Source: Edolisoma coerulescens (Eukaryota; Chordata; Aves; Passeriformes; Campephagidae). Taken from it: 64,000 bases of DNA. Numbering within the stretch: position 1 is the stretch's first letter; every line of letters starts with the position of its first letter. Made by a program: the position numbers and the translations under genes. The stretch covers positions 1,603,263-1,667,262 of the forward strand of contig VWZW01005504.1 in assembly GCA_013397115.1 (NCBI GenBank). The letters run 5' to 3'. The notes beneath the pieces were generated by a model. That model saw only the letters and a list, made by a program, of their open reading frames with translations. It was not told the origin of the DNA and did no database searches. Shown here one piece after another: positions 11,495 through 24,816 of the stretch.

Positions 11495-11958
11495 CCGCAA
11501 CATAAGAATGACACAGACCTGTTGGAGCAAGTCCAGAGGAAGCCACAAAGATGCTGAGAGGGCTGGAGCACCTCTCCTATGACGAGAGGCTGAGAAAGTT
11601 GGGGTTGTTCAACCTGGGCAAGAGAAGGCTTCATGGAGACCTCTGAACATTCCGGTACCTAAAGAGGACCTGCAGGAGAGGGACTTTTTACAAGGGTATA
11701 TAGTGATAGGACAGGGGGAATTGGTTTTTAACTGAAAGACGGGAGGTTTAGATTAGGTACTAGGAAAAAAATCTTTACTGTCAGGGTTGCAAGGCACTGG
11801 ATGTGGATGACCTACCTCTGGAAATGTTCAAAGCCAGGTTGGATGCAGCTCTGAGCAACCTGATCTAGTGGAAGGTGTCCCTGCCCATGGCAGGGGGCTT
11901 GGAACTAAATGATCCTTAAGGGCCCTTTCAACCCAAACCATTCTATGATTTTACGGTA
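11495..11958 (+). mobile_element. CR1 LINE 3' fragment
   Basis: Landmarks run in order: CCACAAAGATGCTGAGAGGG, CTGGAGCACCTCTCCTATGA, GAGAGGCTGAGAAAGTTGGG, AGTGATAGGACAGGGGGAAT, and the tail TTGGAACTAAATGATCCTTA then ACCCAAACCATTCTATGATT. About 460 bases are present, truncated at the 5' side. The copy has several indels and stops relative to an intact ORF2, for example a lost piece around the GGAACAGGTTGCCCAG motif. Confidence 0.92.
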
Positions 11959-14900
11959 AATTATTCAGAGACTGGCATTGATATGTATTATTTATCTAAG
12001 TATGCACAGTGCCCTATGAATATTAAATCAAATCATGTTATTTGAGAACTACACCTTGTAGATTCATTAATACTTCATAGTTATGTCTTTGCCTTACATA
12101 AAGTCAGTTGGCAAAAAGATATTTGATTTTGTTCTAGCCAGAATGCAAGTCTTAAATTTTTATTGAATGTAATCATGTTACTGTAGTTTTGTCCAGCTGC
12201 TTAGTTATTTTGGAATTGTTTATCCCATTTAAACCACTAACCAACTAAAACCAGGTTTATGAACGATCCCCTTTCAGTGCAATTTCTCAAATGCCATCAG
12301 GAGACTGTAAGCACACAGTTGTTTCCAGTTTCCCAGTGCTAGTTTTCCCTTTCTTTCAAGGAACGTTAAGACTGAGATAGTACCTGTATTAGTGCAAAAT
12401 GAAGGCACTCCCTCTTACGTATTTGGCCAGCCACACTATCCTGCGCAGGGGGATAGCCCAGGCTTTGGTGACTGCTCAGTCCCAGGAGGGCAGAGAGGAT
12501 GGATGATTTTGTTGTCTTTGTTTCCAGCAGCTGATTTCGATCCTTTTAAAGTTCCTTTGGAAAGTGAGCAGGAAGTCAAAAGCAATGCCTCCACCTTCTC
12601 AACTGCTGAATGCTGGTCGGGCAGTGAAGGAAGGCTTACCCAAATCATCTATTTTACTAGTTTTCTGCACTTTCCCTGCCACAGATAGCTCTGTGTTTCA
12701 CTACTTCCACCAAGTCATCTGTGGGAGTGAACTAGAGAAAGTTCCTTTTCTTCCATTCCTGTGTAGTTTGTTATAGCAAAAAAATAATTTGGTCATGTAA
12801 TTGAGGAAAATGATGAAGGTCTATTAAAGCAGAAGAATTTCTGCCTGTATAAGGACTACAGGCTTAGGCTTTAACGTATGTGCTCTCCCAAATTCTCTCT
12901 TCTCCTTTTATCATATAATTATGACTTCAACTTCTCCTCCCTCAAATGAAGGCGTATCAAACTGCCATACATCATCTCAGAATAGACTTTTACTATGCAG
13001 GATAGCTAACCTTTGTTCTCAATGACAGCACTTTAAAGGTTTTCTCAACTAGCAACTTCTTGAACTTTTTGTTCATGACGCATGATGCTGGAGCTGCCTC
13101 CTTTCAAGCTCATCTCTTCTGCATTGGAATCCATGCAATTCTTGCTTTGGACCTAAATAACAAGAATGTGACCCTGATGCTATGAAAGTACAAACCAAAC
13201 CTTCCACTGATTTCAAGAGCCAGAGCTACCTTTACATTCTCTTTAATGTTTCTGGATATTGATAAATTTTATGGCAGAAGCATTTAAAGTAAATACTGCA
13301 GCACTGAAAGTACCTTCTTCTGGACATCTCTCTTTAAATCCCTATGTGGTTTCAGCCTAAGGATCCCAAAATGGAGTTGTACAAAATTTGTAGAAACTTC
13401 TGAAAGTGTCAATGTTAGTCTCGATCCCTGTAAAGACTCTGTAAACCTCATTTGAATATTTTTGTCTTTTACTGTTTGTTATGTGCATCATAATATCTGT
13501 CTTGCATTACAAATAAGAAATAGAGAACATATTTGTGTCCTAATTTTGCTAGCAATCCTCTCTTTTTAACTTATCTAAGTACAAGACCAATAATTATAAT
13601 TTAAAAAAGCCCATTCTTCACAGCTTAGGGGCTTAAAATTTTATATTCTTCCTTTATTCTGAATGTATCCCTCAGGAAACAACTCTCTGTAATAATCACC
13701 TTGCCTACACTTCTTCAGTCACACATTACATTCTCTCTCCCACTTTCTTTCAGGTTAATATTAGTGTTTGTCAGCAGCAGACTCTTTTTCAAGGCTCTGA
13801 GTCATTACAGTAACAGTTATGTTCTCAATAGAGAGTTCAGGGTAGGAAAAAACCTCAGCCCAATGCCTACTTGTATCTGACTGTTAGAGAACCAAAAGGC
13901 TACTCACTCCTTTCTCACTCCTTTTAAATGCCAAGTGTTCAATTATGTTCCTCTTGAGATTTGGAATGACTTTTATTGGCTTTCTTTTTTTAATTTGGGA
14001 AAAAGTCAAATGTGATGTAGTAGGTTACTAAAGCTCATGATGAGGAATTTTGGCTTCAGATTTTTCCTAAGTGTGACAGGTTTTTTCCAAGTATTTCTTC
14101 AGCAGAGTTCGATTGGTTGGTATTATGGTCTAGCTCACAAAGCATTCAGTCTCTGTCTAGTCCTATATAGATATCTGTGTATGTTACAAAATCACTTCAC
14201 CTGTTATCCTAAACAGGGATCTATGCTGATAAGAGGTCCAGTCAATAGCAGAGGTTTTGCAAGTTTGGCTTCAGGCCTTGACAGAGCACAGGAAAAACGT
14301 TCAGAGGGCTAGAGAGTGTAGTTTCTGGTTCTGGCTGCTGCTGCCCTTCCCTGTCCTGTCCCCTGAGATGCTCTGCTGTTCTTTGGAAACCAAGTCAGGG
14401 TACACATCTCAATGGACTGTGCATTAGCACAAGAGCTGTGCATGACTTTCCCACTGAGCCTCGTGGATATGTGAAGTCTGATCTGGGGATCATGCTTAAA
14501 ACAGATCTGTTTCACCTGCACATTTTTCTAGACATGTAGGCTTTTCAGCTGAACTGGATGTACTGGATTTCTGTTTCTGAGGGTTGAGCTCTTCCTGGAC
14601 TGTGGGTCAAATCTGAGCCCACACTACCATCCTAGAGATTTTCTAATCAGGCAGGCAAGGATTTCCCTCATGGTGATGAATGCTACAGAAGCGTATAAAT
14701 ATATAGGCACTGTTACCTTTCTTGTTGCTAAGTGCTCCCTAGTTGGAGAGAGCTCTTAGCAGTTTCAGAAATGCTGCACTATAATTTAAAATAAACTGTA
14801 AATCCCTGAGATGGATGAAAGTATCAAGATGGATGATCTTGCAATGGTCAGTAGAGAGGCTGCTGGTGATTTCAATGACTTCACTTGCCAGTCATGGTGC

Positions 14901-17900
14901 AAGATGACAATGCATATTGAAAGGGACATAGCAAAGAGGATCAGAAGGATACATCAAAGGCTAAAAGACAGGTGCTATAAAACATTCCCCAGTGTGCAAG
15001 CTTGTAGTTTTTTTCAGTCTCCTTCTAACTGGGATATTGTGTCCCTAGGAGAAACCAAAAATATTCCATATTGCTTGCAAACAGGCAGATATAATCCTTG
15101 GAGTGAGTGATGTTCCTATCTACCATTTTCCTTCTGAATCTCTGTGCTGACAGCCTTTCTTCTTTTTCCTGCTTTTCTGTTGAAGAAAGCCAGCTGGGCT
15201 AAACAGGCAACTGGCCCCTGTTCCATAAGATAATGGATCCAATTATTATCAGAGGCCAGCTTGGAGGGATCTATGGTTCAGTAGTCACCACGGCAAATAC
15301 AAACCCTGCAAAATGCAAAGCAGGAGGTGCTAGCAGCTCTCCAAAATGCAAAGAAAGCAGCTTGCAGTGTTCTTGCTGATTGCTTTTGCTTTAATTTCTG
15401 TTGGAATGAAAATGTTTGTCAGATCTCTGAAAACAGGAACACAGTTTGGTAAACCAGATCTACCACTAAGGTGGCACAGTGAGACACCTACTCAATCCAA
15501 CTATATTTAGTGGAGTGCCAGTATAGGAACAGCCATACCAGACTCTACTTGGAGTTCATGTAGCTTCTCCTTATCTTTGATGCTGTCTCAGTACTCTGAA
15601 AAAGAATATAAGAAGTCATAGGAATGGGAAGCCACGCAGTAATCTCTTCATGGGGATTCTTACTTTCTAACCTGCTCCAAAAAAACCTCTGTACTCTGAG
15701 GGTTTATTCATCTTCTTGGGCTTCTTCTTAAAAACAAACAAAAAAATTCCTATCTTACTTGATACAGAGTTTTCTGATACTGAAAAGAAAATCCGATCTT
15801 TGAGAACCCACAGTTTTGAGCACCAGTAATGTTTGATGGCAGTGGATTTCAGAAGGCATTTAAATCTGACCTTTTGAGCAAAACACCTGCAAAAATGAGA
15901 AGACTAAGTCTGACTGCTTATTGACACTTCTCTTGACCAGCACTCCTGAGTTTAAATTTATCAAAGGATCACTTTATCACTGCCTTCTTCAATTTCTTAC
16001 TCACTTCCAAAAAGGCTTTGGGGAACTTCTCAAAGACCTGCTGGAAAAAGCAGAGTCCTGATCCTCTTGTGAGGGATGCCCATGCAACTTAATAGCATGG
16101 CCCTTGTTAGCCCCTAGTGCCTGGCTTGATCAGGATTCCAAGGTATGTGCAGCTTCAACAATACAAAACTAGATCATCTGGAAGCCACCAAGAGATAACT
16201 GCTATTATTTCAGTTTATTAGCCATTCAAGCTCACTTTTAAACTTTTAAAAGGCAAATTATCATTTAAAAGATCTCGGTAGAAACATATTCTGCTTTCAC
16301 AGTCTATGGATATGCGTGTTTAAGCTATCGTGCCATGACACTGTGCTATTTGATTTATTTTTTTTACTGGTACTTTGACTGAGTAATTTGTTGCAAGGTA
16401 CTGCTAAATGAAGGAAAAATCAAAAACTGCATCAGACAACCACTCTGTATTTCATTCTAGAAAATAGCTGGCAATTATAATTACTCACCATGTTTCTGGC
16501 TCAGAATAAAAGTGGCATTGCACAAAAAACCACACTGAACATTCATCGTGATTAGAAAATGCTCCATACCTTGGAGTGCAGTGGAGACATAAGAATAATT
16601 TTAAATGCAAATTAAATTGTGGGGGTAGCAAAGAGAACAGATAAAAGACAGTAAAACAAAGCCTTTCACTTTCCTCAAATTAGCAGGCTAATGTAGTATA
16701 AAAAAAAAGCAGTTCTACTCAGATCTGTGCTAAGAGCTTTCATTTCATCATAATATAAAACAGCAGATCCGTCACCTTTCTCTATTCAGTACTCTTGATT
16801 TCGAGGTTGAAGTGAAAATTAGAAGCTGTTCTTTCTGGCTCACAGACTGGGTTGCATTTGCTTAGTCTTATTCCATGACAGTAGGATGGTGAGAGGTCAG
16901 TAACACTGGTAAGTACTTCTGCATGTGATTTTATTTATTTATTTTTTAAATCTTCCAGTGCTTTGGCTTTTTGTCAATGTGCATTTCCTAAAAAAAGCTA
17001 CATTGTGTATTTTGTAAAAGGCTGTATTTTAAGCAGAAATGAAACGATTCCTTGAGAATGCTTATATCAGATGTTAGAGCTCCTTCAAGAATGAATGAAT
17101 TACTTGAAGTAGGAATTCTGTAATAGGAAAGGTTTCTCGATATTCTATATATTTCATAGCATCACTGGAACATTTTGTGTGTTGCTTTTTCTGTCTGCCT
17201 TGTCCAACCAGCAGTACCAGATAAGAAATGAATCTCTTCTCAAGATGTTATTTGCATTATATTCATAGCAAAACAATCTCATTACCCTTATGGTGTGTGA
17301 TGGAGTAAGCAGGTATTTTACTTACTGAAAGCAAATTATTAGACAAAACACAATGTTATGTTTAAATTTAACCATTATGAAACATTAAAATATCTCAGAA
17401 TATGAGATGCAACAAGGAAGATCGAAGTGTAAAACAAATTCTTAAGGAAACTTGATATAGATTTTTTTTTCCTTGGGAAAGTTTTTATCAAATCAAAACC
17501 AGGGGCTTAAATTTTTAGTACGAAGGGTGAGGGGGAGTGGGGGAGATGAACGTAGTGTCACCTCCTGTTGCTAAGTAACAACATCTCCTGGCCATTTTTA
17601 TCTGATAAAGGAAGTCCAGTTGACGTTATGCATTATTCATCAGAGTTCCAATCAAACAATCAAAATTGTTTGCTTACACTGGGGACATTTAGTAAGATCA
17701 AAGAAACCCTCCTTGAAACTACTGGAGCTTACACCACTGCCAGACAGCCCTTGATACTGTGCAGTAAGTATCATTTCTGGTTTGGGAGTGCTACAGCAAA
17801 GTGAATTACTGTGGAACGTAAAAGTTTTCTCATCAGGACGGACTTCTGAATTTTAAAAGGACTGCATGTTGATCGATGAGAACTGAATCAAAGGAAAAAG

Positions 17901-18967
17901 GTAAAGCTTTGGAAACCTGATTTCCTGATTTTCACAGCATAATTAAAGGAATTACTTGAAGCAAGAGTCAGACTCCCTGCTCCAAACCTTTCTGTTAGGT
18001 TTGCACGGAAAAGGACTAGAGGTATTTTTGTCTGTCTGTCTTAAAATACATGTTGTTCAGAGTTGTTTGTGTGCTTATGATTATATGCTGTGGTGAACTG
18101 AGGTGCGGGTGAGAGAACGGGGTTATGTGTTTTCTGCAAATCTTGTTTTTTCTATGTGAGTTTTTAAGAGTATAATAAAATGCAGAAGGTAGTAATGAAG
18201 CTGGAGAAGGGTCACACTATCATTCCAGGAACTCTGCTGGGCAGAGGCAAACATAATTCAGTGTACATTTTGGAGAGCTGTAACCTAGGATCTCAGCAGA
18301 TCTGAGATTCAAAAGGATGCCAAAAATATGAACCTTAGCTACAAAACAGTGCTAGGAGTAGCCTACCATTTCTTAATGATTGCTCTTACCACATGTTTTA
18401 AAACTGATGGTGGAATGTTCTGTTGCTACTTCTGGTCAGCAAGAGGAGAGAGGGAAGGCAAGGTTGGCTTCTGGTGCATTTAGGTGGAGTGAAATATCCA
18501 GAATATTGTGTCTTCCTTTCTAGTGCAGTGTTTTGGCATAAGTGGCAAGAATGCAATCTTTAATGTAGTCTGTTATAGTAGTGCCTACTCGGAGGTGCTG
18601 GCTGTGAATCTGGCTAAAGGAGGTCCCTGTCCTGAGCTTTTCTGATTTTCTGTTTAAGAGCAAATGTAACAAGCAGATGAATCCAAGTATGTGTCTTAAG
18701 AAATGGAGACTGTGACTAGAATACAGGTGATGGTACTAGGGACATCTTGCTAATACTGCAGTAGCACTTTTCTTTTTTGTCTTTAGACAAGGATTTGAAT
18801 CAGACATTCTAAAATAGAAAAGGATGCTTATGAAGTTCTATGAATAGTGACTTGAAAATACTTTGACCCTAATATGCCAAACGAAGTACTTTAGTGACTG
18901 CCTACACGGTTCCTTCCACAAAGTAACCCACCAGCTTTTCTCTCTGACATCTCTGTAATCTTTTCTA
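11959..18967 (+). other. PHACTR1: PHACTR1 5' intron, distal part
   Basis: By the acceptor at 18967 this should be intron joining an upstream untranslated exon. It contains an X-box-like palindrome at 17567 and an exon-like segment at 17837-17900 (see findings). A 100-codon frame at 14811-15110 has no recognised domain. No dispersed repeat is recognised. Confidence 0.5.
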
Positions 18968-19025
18968 GGAATCTGACTGATCGTTCATAGCGGAGTATTG
19001 TACACAAACATAAAGCACCTTCAAA
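18968..19025 (+). other. PHACTR1: 5'UTR part of the PHACTR1 start-codon exon, with its acceptor site
   Basis: The sequence before 18968 reads TCTCTCTGACATCTCTG then TAATCTTTTCTAG, a good branch/pyrimidine/AG acceptor. The 58 bases from there to the ATG contain an in-frame TAA 12 bases upstream of the start. The acceptor call rests on consensus only; transcription could also start within this region, although no TATA box or CpG-rich sequence is seen nearby. Confidence 0.6.
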
Positions 19026-19086
19026 ATGGACTACTTTTTGGATGTCGAGTCTGCTCACAGACTGTTTTACAGTCAAGGAGCCCAAG
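19026..19086 (+). CDS. PHACTR1: PHACTR1 first coding exon (residues 1-20 plus first base of codon 21)
   Basis: The exon encodes MDYFLDVESAHRLFYSQGAQ and ends one base into codon 21 at a consensus donor (CAAG|GTAAGA), giving a phase 1 intron. This N-terminus, with its DYFLDVESAHRL and FYSQGAQ blocks, is the one I know from PHACTR1, a cytoplasmic/nuclear protein that binds G-actin through RPEL motifs and protein phosphatase 1 through its C-terminus. The ATG has A at -3 and G at +4, and an in-frame TAA lies at 19011-19013, so the start is firm. An acceptor with a pyrimidine-rich tract ends at 18967, so the exon probably begins at 18968 with 58 bases of 5'UTR and an untranslated exon lies upstream. 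It joins the exon at 30264 in frame to give GCT (Ala). Compared with the human protein as I remember it, about nine to ten residues (a second LDVESA-like module) are missing between HRL and FYSQ. PHACTR3 is the main alternative paralog; the AT-rich, long-intron setting favours PHACTR1. Confidence 0.87.
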
Positions 19087-20290
19087 GTAAGAAATTCTGG
19101 CATTGCCTCAGAAAATTACTAGTTTAACTGTACAGTTAAAATGTATAGGGCCAGATAGGTGCCAGTGACTGACATATTTAAGTGTTGAAAGGGCACAGGG
19201 TCAGGCCTTCAAAATGCATGGGCTTTAAAAGGGACTGCAAGAAGTGTAATGGTGGGGTTGATCTGCCTTCTCAGAGGATAAAGAAGAGCTCTGAGAGCTG
19301 TTGGGTGCACTGCAGGAGCAAAAAGAGCTGCCAAGACGCAGGCTCTGGTGTTGCAGAACCCAAATGGACAAGACAGAGGAGACAGCAATGGCCCACAGCT
19401 TGCTGAGTAAGCCTGTGGTGTCCTTTCCTTTCCTCCTTTTGCTTCTCAGTGCTGTCAGTATCGTAAGGTGATGTTATTCAGGAAAAACTGGTTTGGGAAA
19501 GCCCTGAGGCAGTCCCCCACACGGTTTGCAAACAGCAGCTCTCACTGGTCTGTGTCATCCCCTGTGAAATGCTGGCCCCCACAGAGCAGCAGCAGGGTGA
19601 GAGGGGAAGGGTAACCAAGCTCCACTGCTTTAATGTAGTTGAGACTTGTTCAGAATAAAGACAATATTTTTGGTAAAGTCAGTTCACATTTTTCTCACCA
19701 GATCTATTTTTGGAGAAAACTTGCAGCTTCAGAGAGAAGGGTTGTTTTATTTTTCCTTAAACTTTAAACACCATATTAAATTCAAGAAAATTGTAAGAGC
19801 CTAGTAGCTCTATCAGCCATTTTTGTTTCTACATACTGCCTGTTTTTTGAAAATGAGATCCATCTTTCTTCCACTATTAATTTCATTGGTTGTTAATCCA
19901 ATTCAAAATCTGGACAACAGAGTTTGGCCTTCCCTCTGGAGGCCATTCTCCCAGAGCAAGATGTAATGCCACCATCCCAGGATACATGGGGGTCAGTACC
20001 ACATCTGACCTTCGGCTCAGCTGAGGTGCTGCTGCCTAACACATGCTGTGTTGCTTAGCTGCTGCCTCAGTTGTTGTGATACATTTTTATCTGTCCCAGT
20101 TGCAGAAAACCTTTCTTGTCACAACACAGCTTCCTGCATTGAAGAGAAGCAAATACTGAGCAACACAAAATCAGGGAAAAAAACAGCTGAGGGCAATGAC
20201 TGATTTTGATGGCTTTTTCTCCATCTCTAAAATGCAACAAACACCTGGGCATTGCTACAGAAGTAATATTGAAATGTGTTCTTCAACCCT

Positions 20291-20360
20291 GTTTGAGCAG
20301 AGAGGTTGGACTAGATGACCTCCTGTGATCCCTTCCAACCACAACTGTTCTGTGATATCT
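20291..20360 (+). mobile_element. CR1 LINE 3' terminal fragment (~70 bp)
   Basis: GCAGAGAGGTTGGACTAGAT, GACCTCCTGTGATCCCTTCC and AACCACAACTGTTCTGTGAT match the extreme 3' end of CR1. It lies in the intron between the two PHACTR1 coding exons, about 1.2 kb after the first. Confidence 0.85.
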
Positions 20361-23300
20361 CTGTGGGAACAAACCATTTCTATTCCATAGAACCTCAAAT
20401 TCAGGAATCTGCATCTTACTGCTTTACAAACTATAGCAAATTATCAACAGCATCCCTGTGCACTGCAACATACAGAGGCAACTGTGGAAAAAAGAACATG
20501 TGTTCATGCAAGGGATGTCTATTACAGTCACGTGCACAAGGTGACTAGTAAGGGTTGTGCAGGTGACCTTCACTGTAACTATTTCCAATCAGGCAAGATT
20601 AAAAAAACATTATCTGACCCACACCTGAAGAAATTATATTGTTAGCACATATAGAAATGCTTGTACTGGTCAGTTATTAAATCCAAAACAAGGAAAAAAA
20701 TCCATTATGCAGAATTGTATTCCTTGATACAAATGTCATCAGCAGCGGGCTGACCTGTAGATCTGTCATTGGGACTTCTATCCCTTGGCCAAAACAAATA
20801 GGAACCAGCACTGAGACTTGGAGATATTTTGTTCCCCTGCTTGTGAATGTTTTATGAAAGTCACCAATTACATGCTTCCCCTGTGCACCAGTGTGTCCCA
20901 AACCCTAACTACCTCCACAACTAGAAACAGTACATTGATAGAACAGCCATGCTGTACTTATGCTCTGTCCCCTTCCACTTTTCACCTTTCTCTTCGCTCT
21001 TTTTCCTGCATTTTCCACAGCTCCTGCCCTTTGCATCTCTTACCTCACATGCTTGTGAGGCCTCTTCCACAACCTCTAGTAACCTCCCCTCTCTTCATAT
21101 TTCTGTGCTTGATGTCAGCTGCTTTCCAACATGCTGACTGCCAGCAGGGGAATTGCTCTGAGCACAGAAGAGACAATGCTTCTGCTTTACATTCTCAAAT
21201 GCTGCAACACAGCAGCCCCCTGGCAACAGGAGAGGTGCTTGAGGGGAGGTACGAATGAACAACCGCACTGGCAATAAGATGTGAGACAAAATGTGGCCTG
21301 TGGAGAGAGAAGTTTCAGGAGGCTTTCACTGAGCATCTCTGAGATGCCACAGATGGCTTCAGCAGGCCAAACAATAAGCCTCTGGAAAAATTTAATCATC
21401 AAGCTTTTCTGCAGTAAATGCCTTTATCACCATCTTTAGCCCCAAACTTCTAAATATCCCCTTCCTCTCAGCTACTTTACCCCCTGTACAGAACAAGGAA
21501 TTCAGACCTATCGAGTGTGCATTGATGCTGCCTATACAGCTCTGCTAACTCCTGTCACCCTTGTACCTTATGCCAAATTTTAAGGTTGTCTTCCAAAAAA
21601 CAGGCATTTCTGTATGAGATAATGGCATGATTTCTCCAAACATGGGCAAAACTAGCATATTTGTTTCTTTCTCCACTTTCTGAGAAAAGGCTAACTGCAT
21701 TAGCTTTAACTTTCTGAAACCACCCCCAAAACACACTGAATGTGAGGCACTCATCCACAATAAATAGCATAGCTCAAGTAGCTAGTATGGAACTGAATAA
21801 AAGATCTGCAAGAAAGCTTTGTCAACAGATCTACCTAATGGGATTGCAAGTAACTATTTGATGTTGATATAATAGCATGACACTATTAGCAAATCACACT
21901 ATGAAACAGCATGTGTATATGCATTAAAACTGCACTAAGAACTGAGAGAAAGAAGACTACAGTATTCTGCCATTTAATGAGAAACAACATCAGAAAACAG
22001 TATATTCATTATTATTACGGTAGTTATTAGTTATTGCATTACAAAGTGCTCTGTTTACAAAAGGTAGAATGGGGGTTTAGGACCGACTCAACTCTTCTGT
22101 GAGATTTGAAGATCTCTGCCTTTTAGTACTCCAGATCAAAAAAAAATCTCCTTTCTAATGTTTCCACATTAATGATACAACACTGTTACAAATGGCAGCT
22201 GTAAAGCACTCATTCTCATTTGTACCCACTCCTTGTGGGTGGAAGAGAAGGGAAGGAATAGGACTGCAAAATGTTGCAGAGAAACTCAAAGAGCTATGAT
22301 GGCATTGACAACCGATGATAGCAAATTCCAGCTGGCCTCAGGTCTTGTGTAGTTGAGTGTGGGATACTCTGACCTCAAAAAATAGACTGAAACAGGGCTT
22401 TGTCCTCCAACAACTAACCCACTGGTTCTCTATGCCTTGCCGCCTGCACTAACGCCCACACCTTGTCCCTACTCCTGCGGAAAGATGCAAACTGCCTTTG
22501 CTGTTGTAGGGTAGGAGGCAGAGAGGTGTTACCTTATGAGCTGCCACCTCTCCCATCCTCTCCTCTGCAGGAGCAGCCATCACCTCACTTCCCTGGGCTG
22601 AGCACAGAACAGAAAAATGCTTGCCCATTCAGGCTATATCTGCTGTTCAAACAGCTGTTCCCTGTTTCCTTCAAGGAAAGTGAAGCAGGAGGCATGGAAA
22701 AGTCACAAAAGCTGGATCTGGCAATAGGATTAGCTAGATTTAGAAAACTTGGTAAACGAAGCCAGCTGGCTGTAGTCTTCAAACACAAGCCAGAAATATC
22801 CTAAGCTCTGCAGCCCTCCTGACTGTCTCTTCTGTACTGTATGTTGGAATCTAGGAGCTGGTGGGATGTCCTTGCCAAGTGCGTAATGCCTGGTGACGCA
22901 TCTGCAAATCAGAAACAGGAAAGAAAGGACTGTGATCCCTTGGATCCAGCCCCTTGCCCTTGGAAAGCCTGAATCTGAAATCTAAGCATGAAGTTGGACT
23001 TTCATTTTCAAAAAAGCCTTCTCCCTCCAAACTGCGTGGAAGATACTGGTTATTCTTGGCTGCAAATGTATTCTAAATACGAATCTATCATGGCTTTCAG
23101 CTGCAAGGGCTGAAAGTATATAATGCAGCCTTGGAATAGGATTTAGCTCACTTATGCCTTAGGTGACCTCAGTGAAGATGTTTCCACCACAGCATTCTAA
23201 CTAGCTTGGCATGTATCAGAAAAAACATCATTTTAAGAGCAGGGTTCACCTAATCTTAGACATCTTCTTTGGGTTAATCTGAGTCTTGCCTCTATACTGA

Positions 23301-24816
23301 TTATGAAAGCCTAGACAGTGAACTTGAGTGTAAGATGCCTGTGCTAATGGCATTTGTTTGCATAGAGGAATGATGTGTTGACAGGCAAGATAGGATCTAA
23401 TTCAGAAAAGGGAGTAACTTCCCCAAAAATGGGTAAAGCTGTAATCCAAAGCTGGAAACATGCAGATCCCATCTTGGCTGTAGCCTACTTTGGAGAGATA
23501 TCCTTGATCTTGAAGTTCTATATGAAAGTTATGCTTTCGGGCATGCAAAGAAAGACTTCACATTTGACAGAGCTGAGCAGGCAGGCACTGAGGAGCAGCA
23601 GAAGGGAGCAGCTTCATAAGGGAAAGTAAACCCAGAGTCACCAAAACAGGCAGAAGCAGCAGCCTCACCTATGAGAGGTAAAGCACAGCAGCACACGAGC
23701 CAAGCAGGTCTGGTGACAGTCACCAGGTTCAGCCAGGAGTCCAGATCATCAGACAAGTCCATGGTGATAAGGCAGGTATGAGACTAGGCAGGACATGAAG
23801 TCAGCAGTCTGGATGCGGATCAGTGGGGAATGTAGCGAGCCATAGGCACAGCTGCAGCCTTGTTCAGCAAATGGGCAGCAGCCACAGTGGAAATGTAACT
23901 CCAAAATCAGGGAGAAAGCAGCAGTTGAAGCTTCTTGCTGCTTTCTCAAGAAGCTCCAAGGCTGGTCAGGGCCTCTCAAGCCACTCTCTCCAACAGCTGT
24001 ACCATGCCAGAGAGCCTGCCTTGAGCACAGCCAACTAATCTGTGTGCAGGGAGTGCACACAGGGCTGTTGGGACCTGGCTCTCACCTAGGCTCGCTCAGG
24101 CTTAAGAAATGAGGAATCCCTCCCTGCCTCCCATTGTATACAAGGGGATTGAGCCCATGGATGAACTCTAAGGGAGAAAAATGATTCCTGCCCAGTACAT
24201 TACAAGTGAAGGCTTTAGGTACCACCATAAAAGGAGATTTGCCCATTGCAGACAGCACATAGCACTTTTCTGCAGCCATATTCTGACAGAATGGGGCCCA
24301 AGACTCACCCCCTCTCTTGGTGCCTCTAGCAACACCACACCACAACCTGATGGGATGGGCTGCACATTGTGTTGGCAGGATGCCACTCTGGGCTGCAGGT
24401 GTCCACCTTTGCACCACAGTGGGACTCTAAGGTCCCTGCTGGGAGTCTGGGTCCAGCTCTCACGTGACTTCTGACTCAAGAATAAAATAGTTTCTAATTT
24501 CCTGGAGAGCTGTGCATCTACTTTTCCAGTCTTATATCCTTTTGCACCAGCAGGGCACACCAGCTTAAAATTAACTGTGTTAATTATTTTGAAGATTCTT
24601 CTATATTCCTTGAAGTTTCTTGCTAGGCCATTTGGCAAGATACACTGTGCATATTTAAATAACTGAACAAAACCCTCCTAAAGGTTTATCTTGAGCTATC
24701 TATTGTACCTATAAATAAGTTACAGATACACTTATACTTACATTAGGTATGTTTTTATTGGTTGCACCATTCCTGCAATTTATTTGATGAATTTACATTC
24801 AGCAGGAGTATGAGTG

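Noticed and set aside
14811..15110. A 100-codon + strand frame beginning MDESIKMDDLAM
   Set aside because: It looks more protein-like than its neighbours, but I recognise no family, and neither splice sites nor a promoter support it.
20818..21258. A 146-codon + strand open frame
   Set aside because: Low-complexity Ser/Leu/His/Pro translation of pyrimidine-rich intron sequence; no domain or splice context.
24168..24638. A 156-codon minus-strand open frame
   Set aside because: No recognisable domain, and a + strand frame overlaps it at 24181-24474. The length is within chance.
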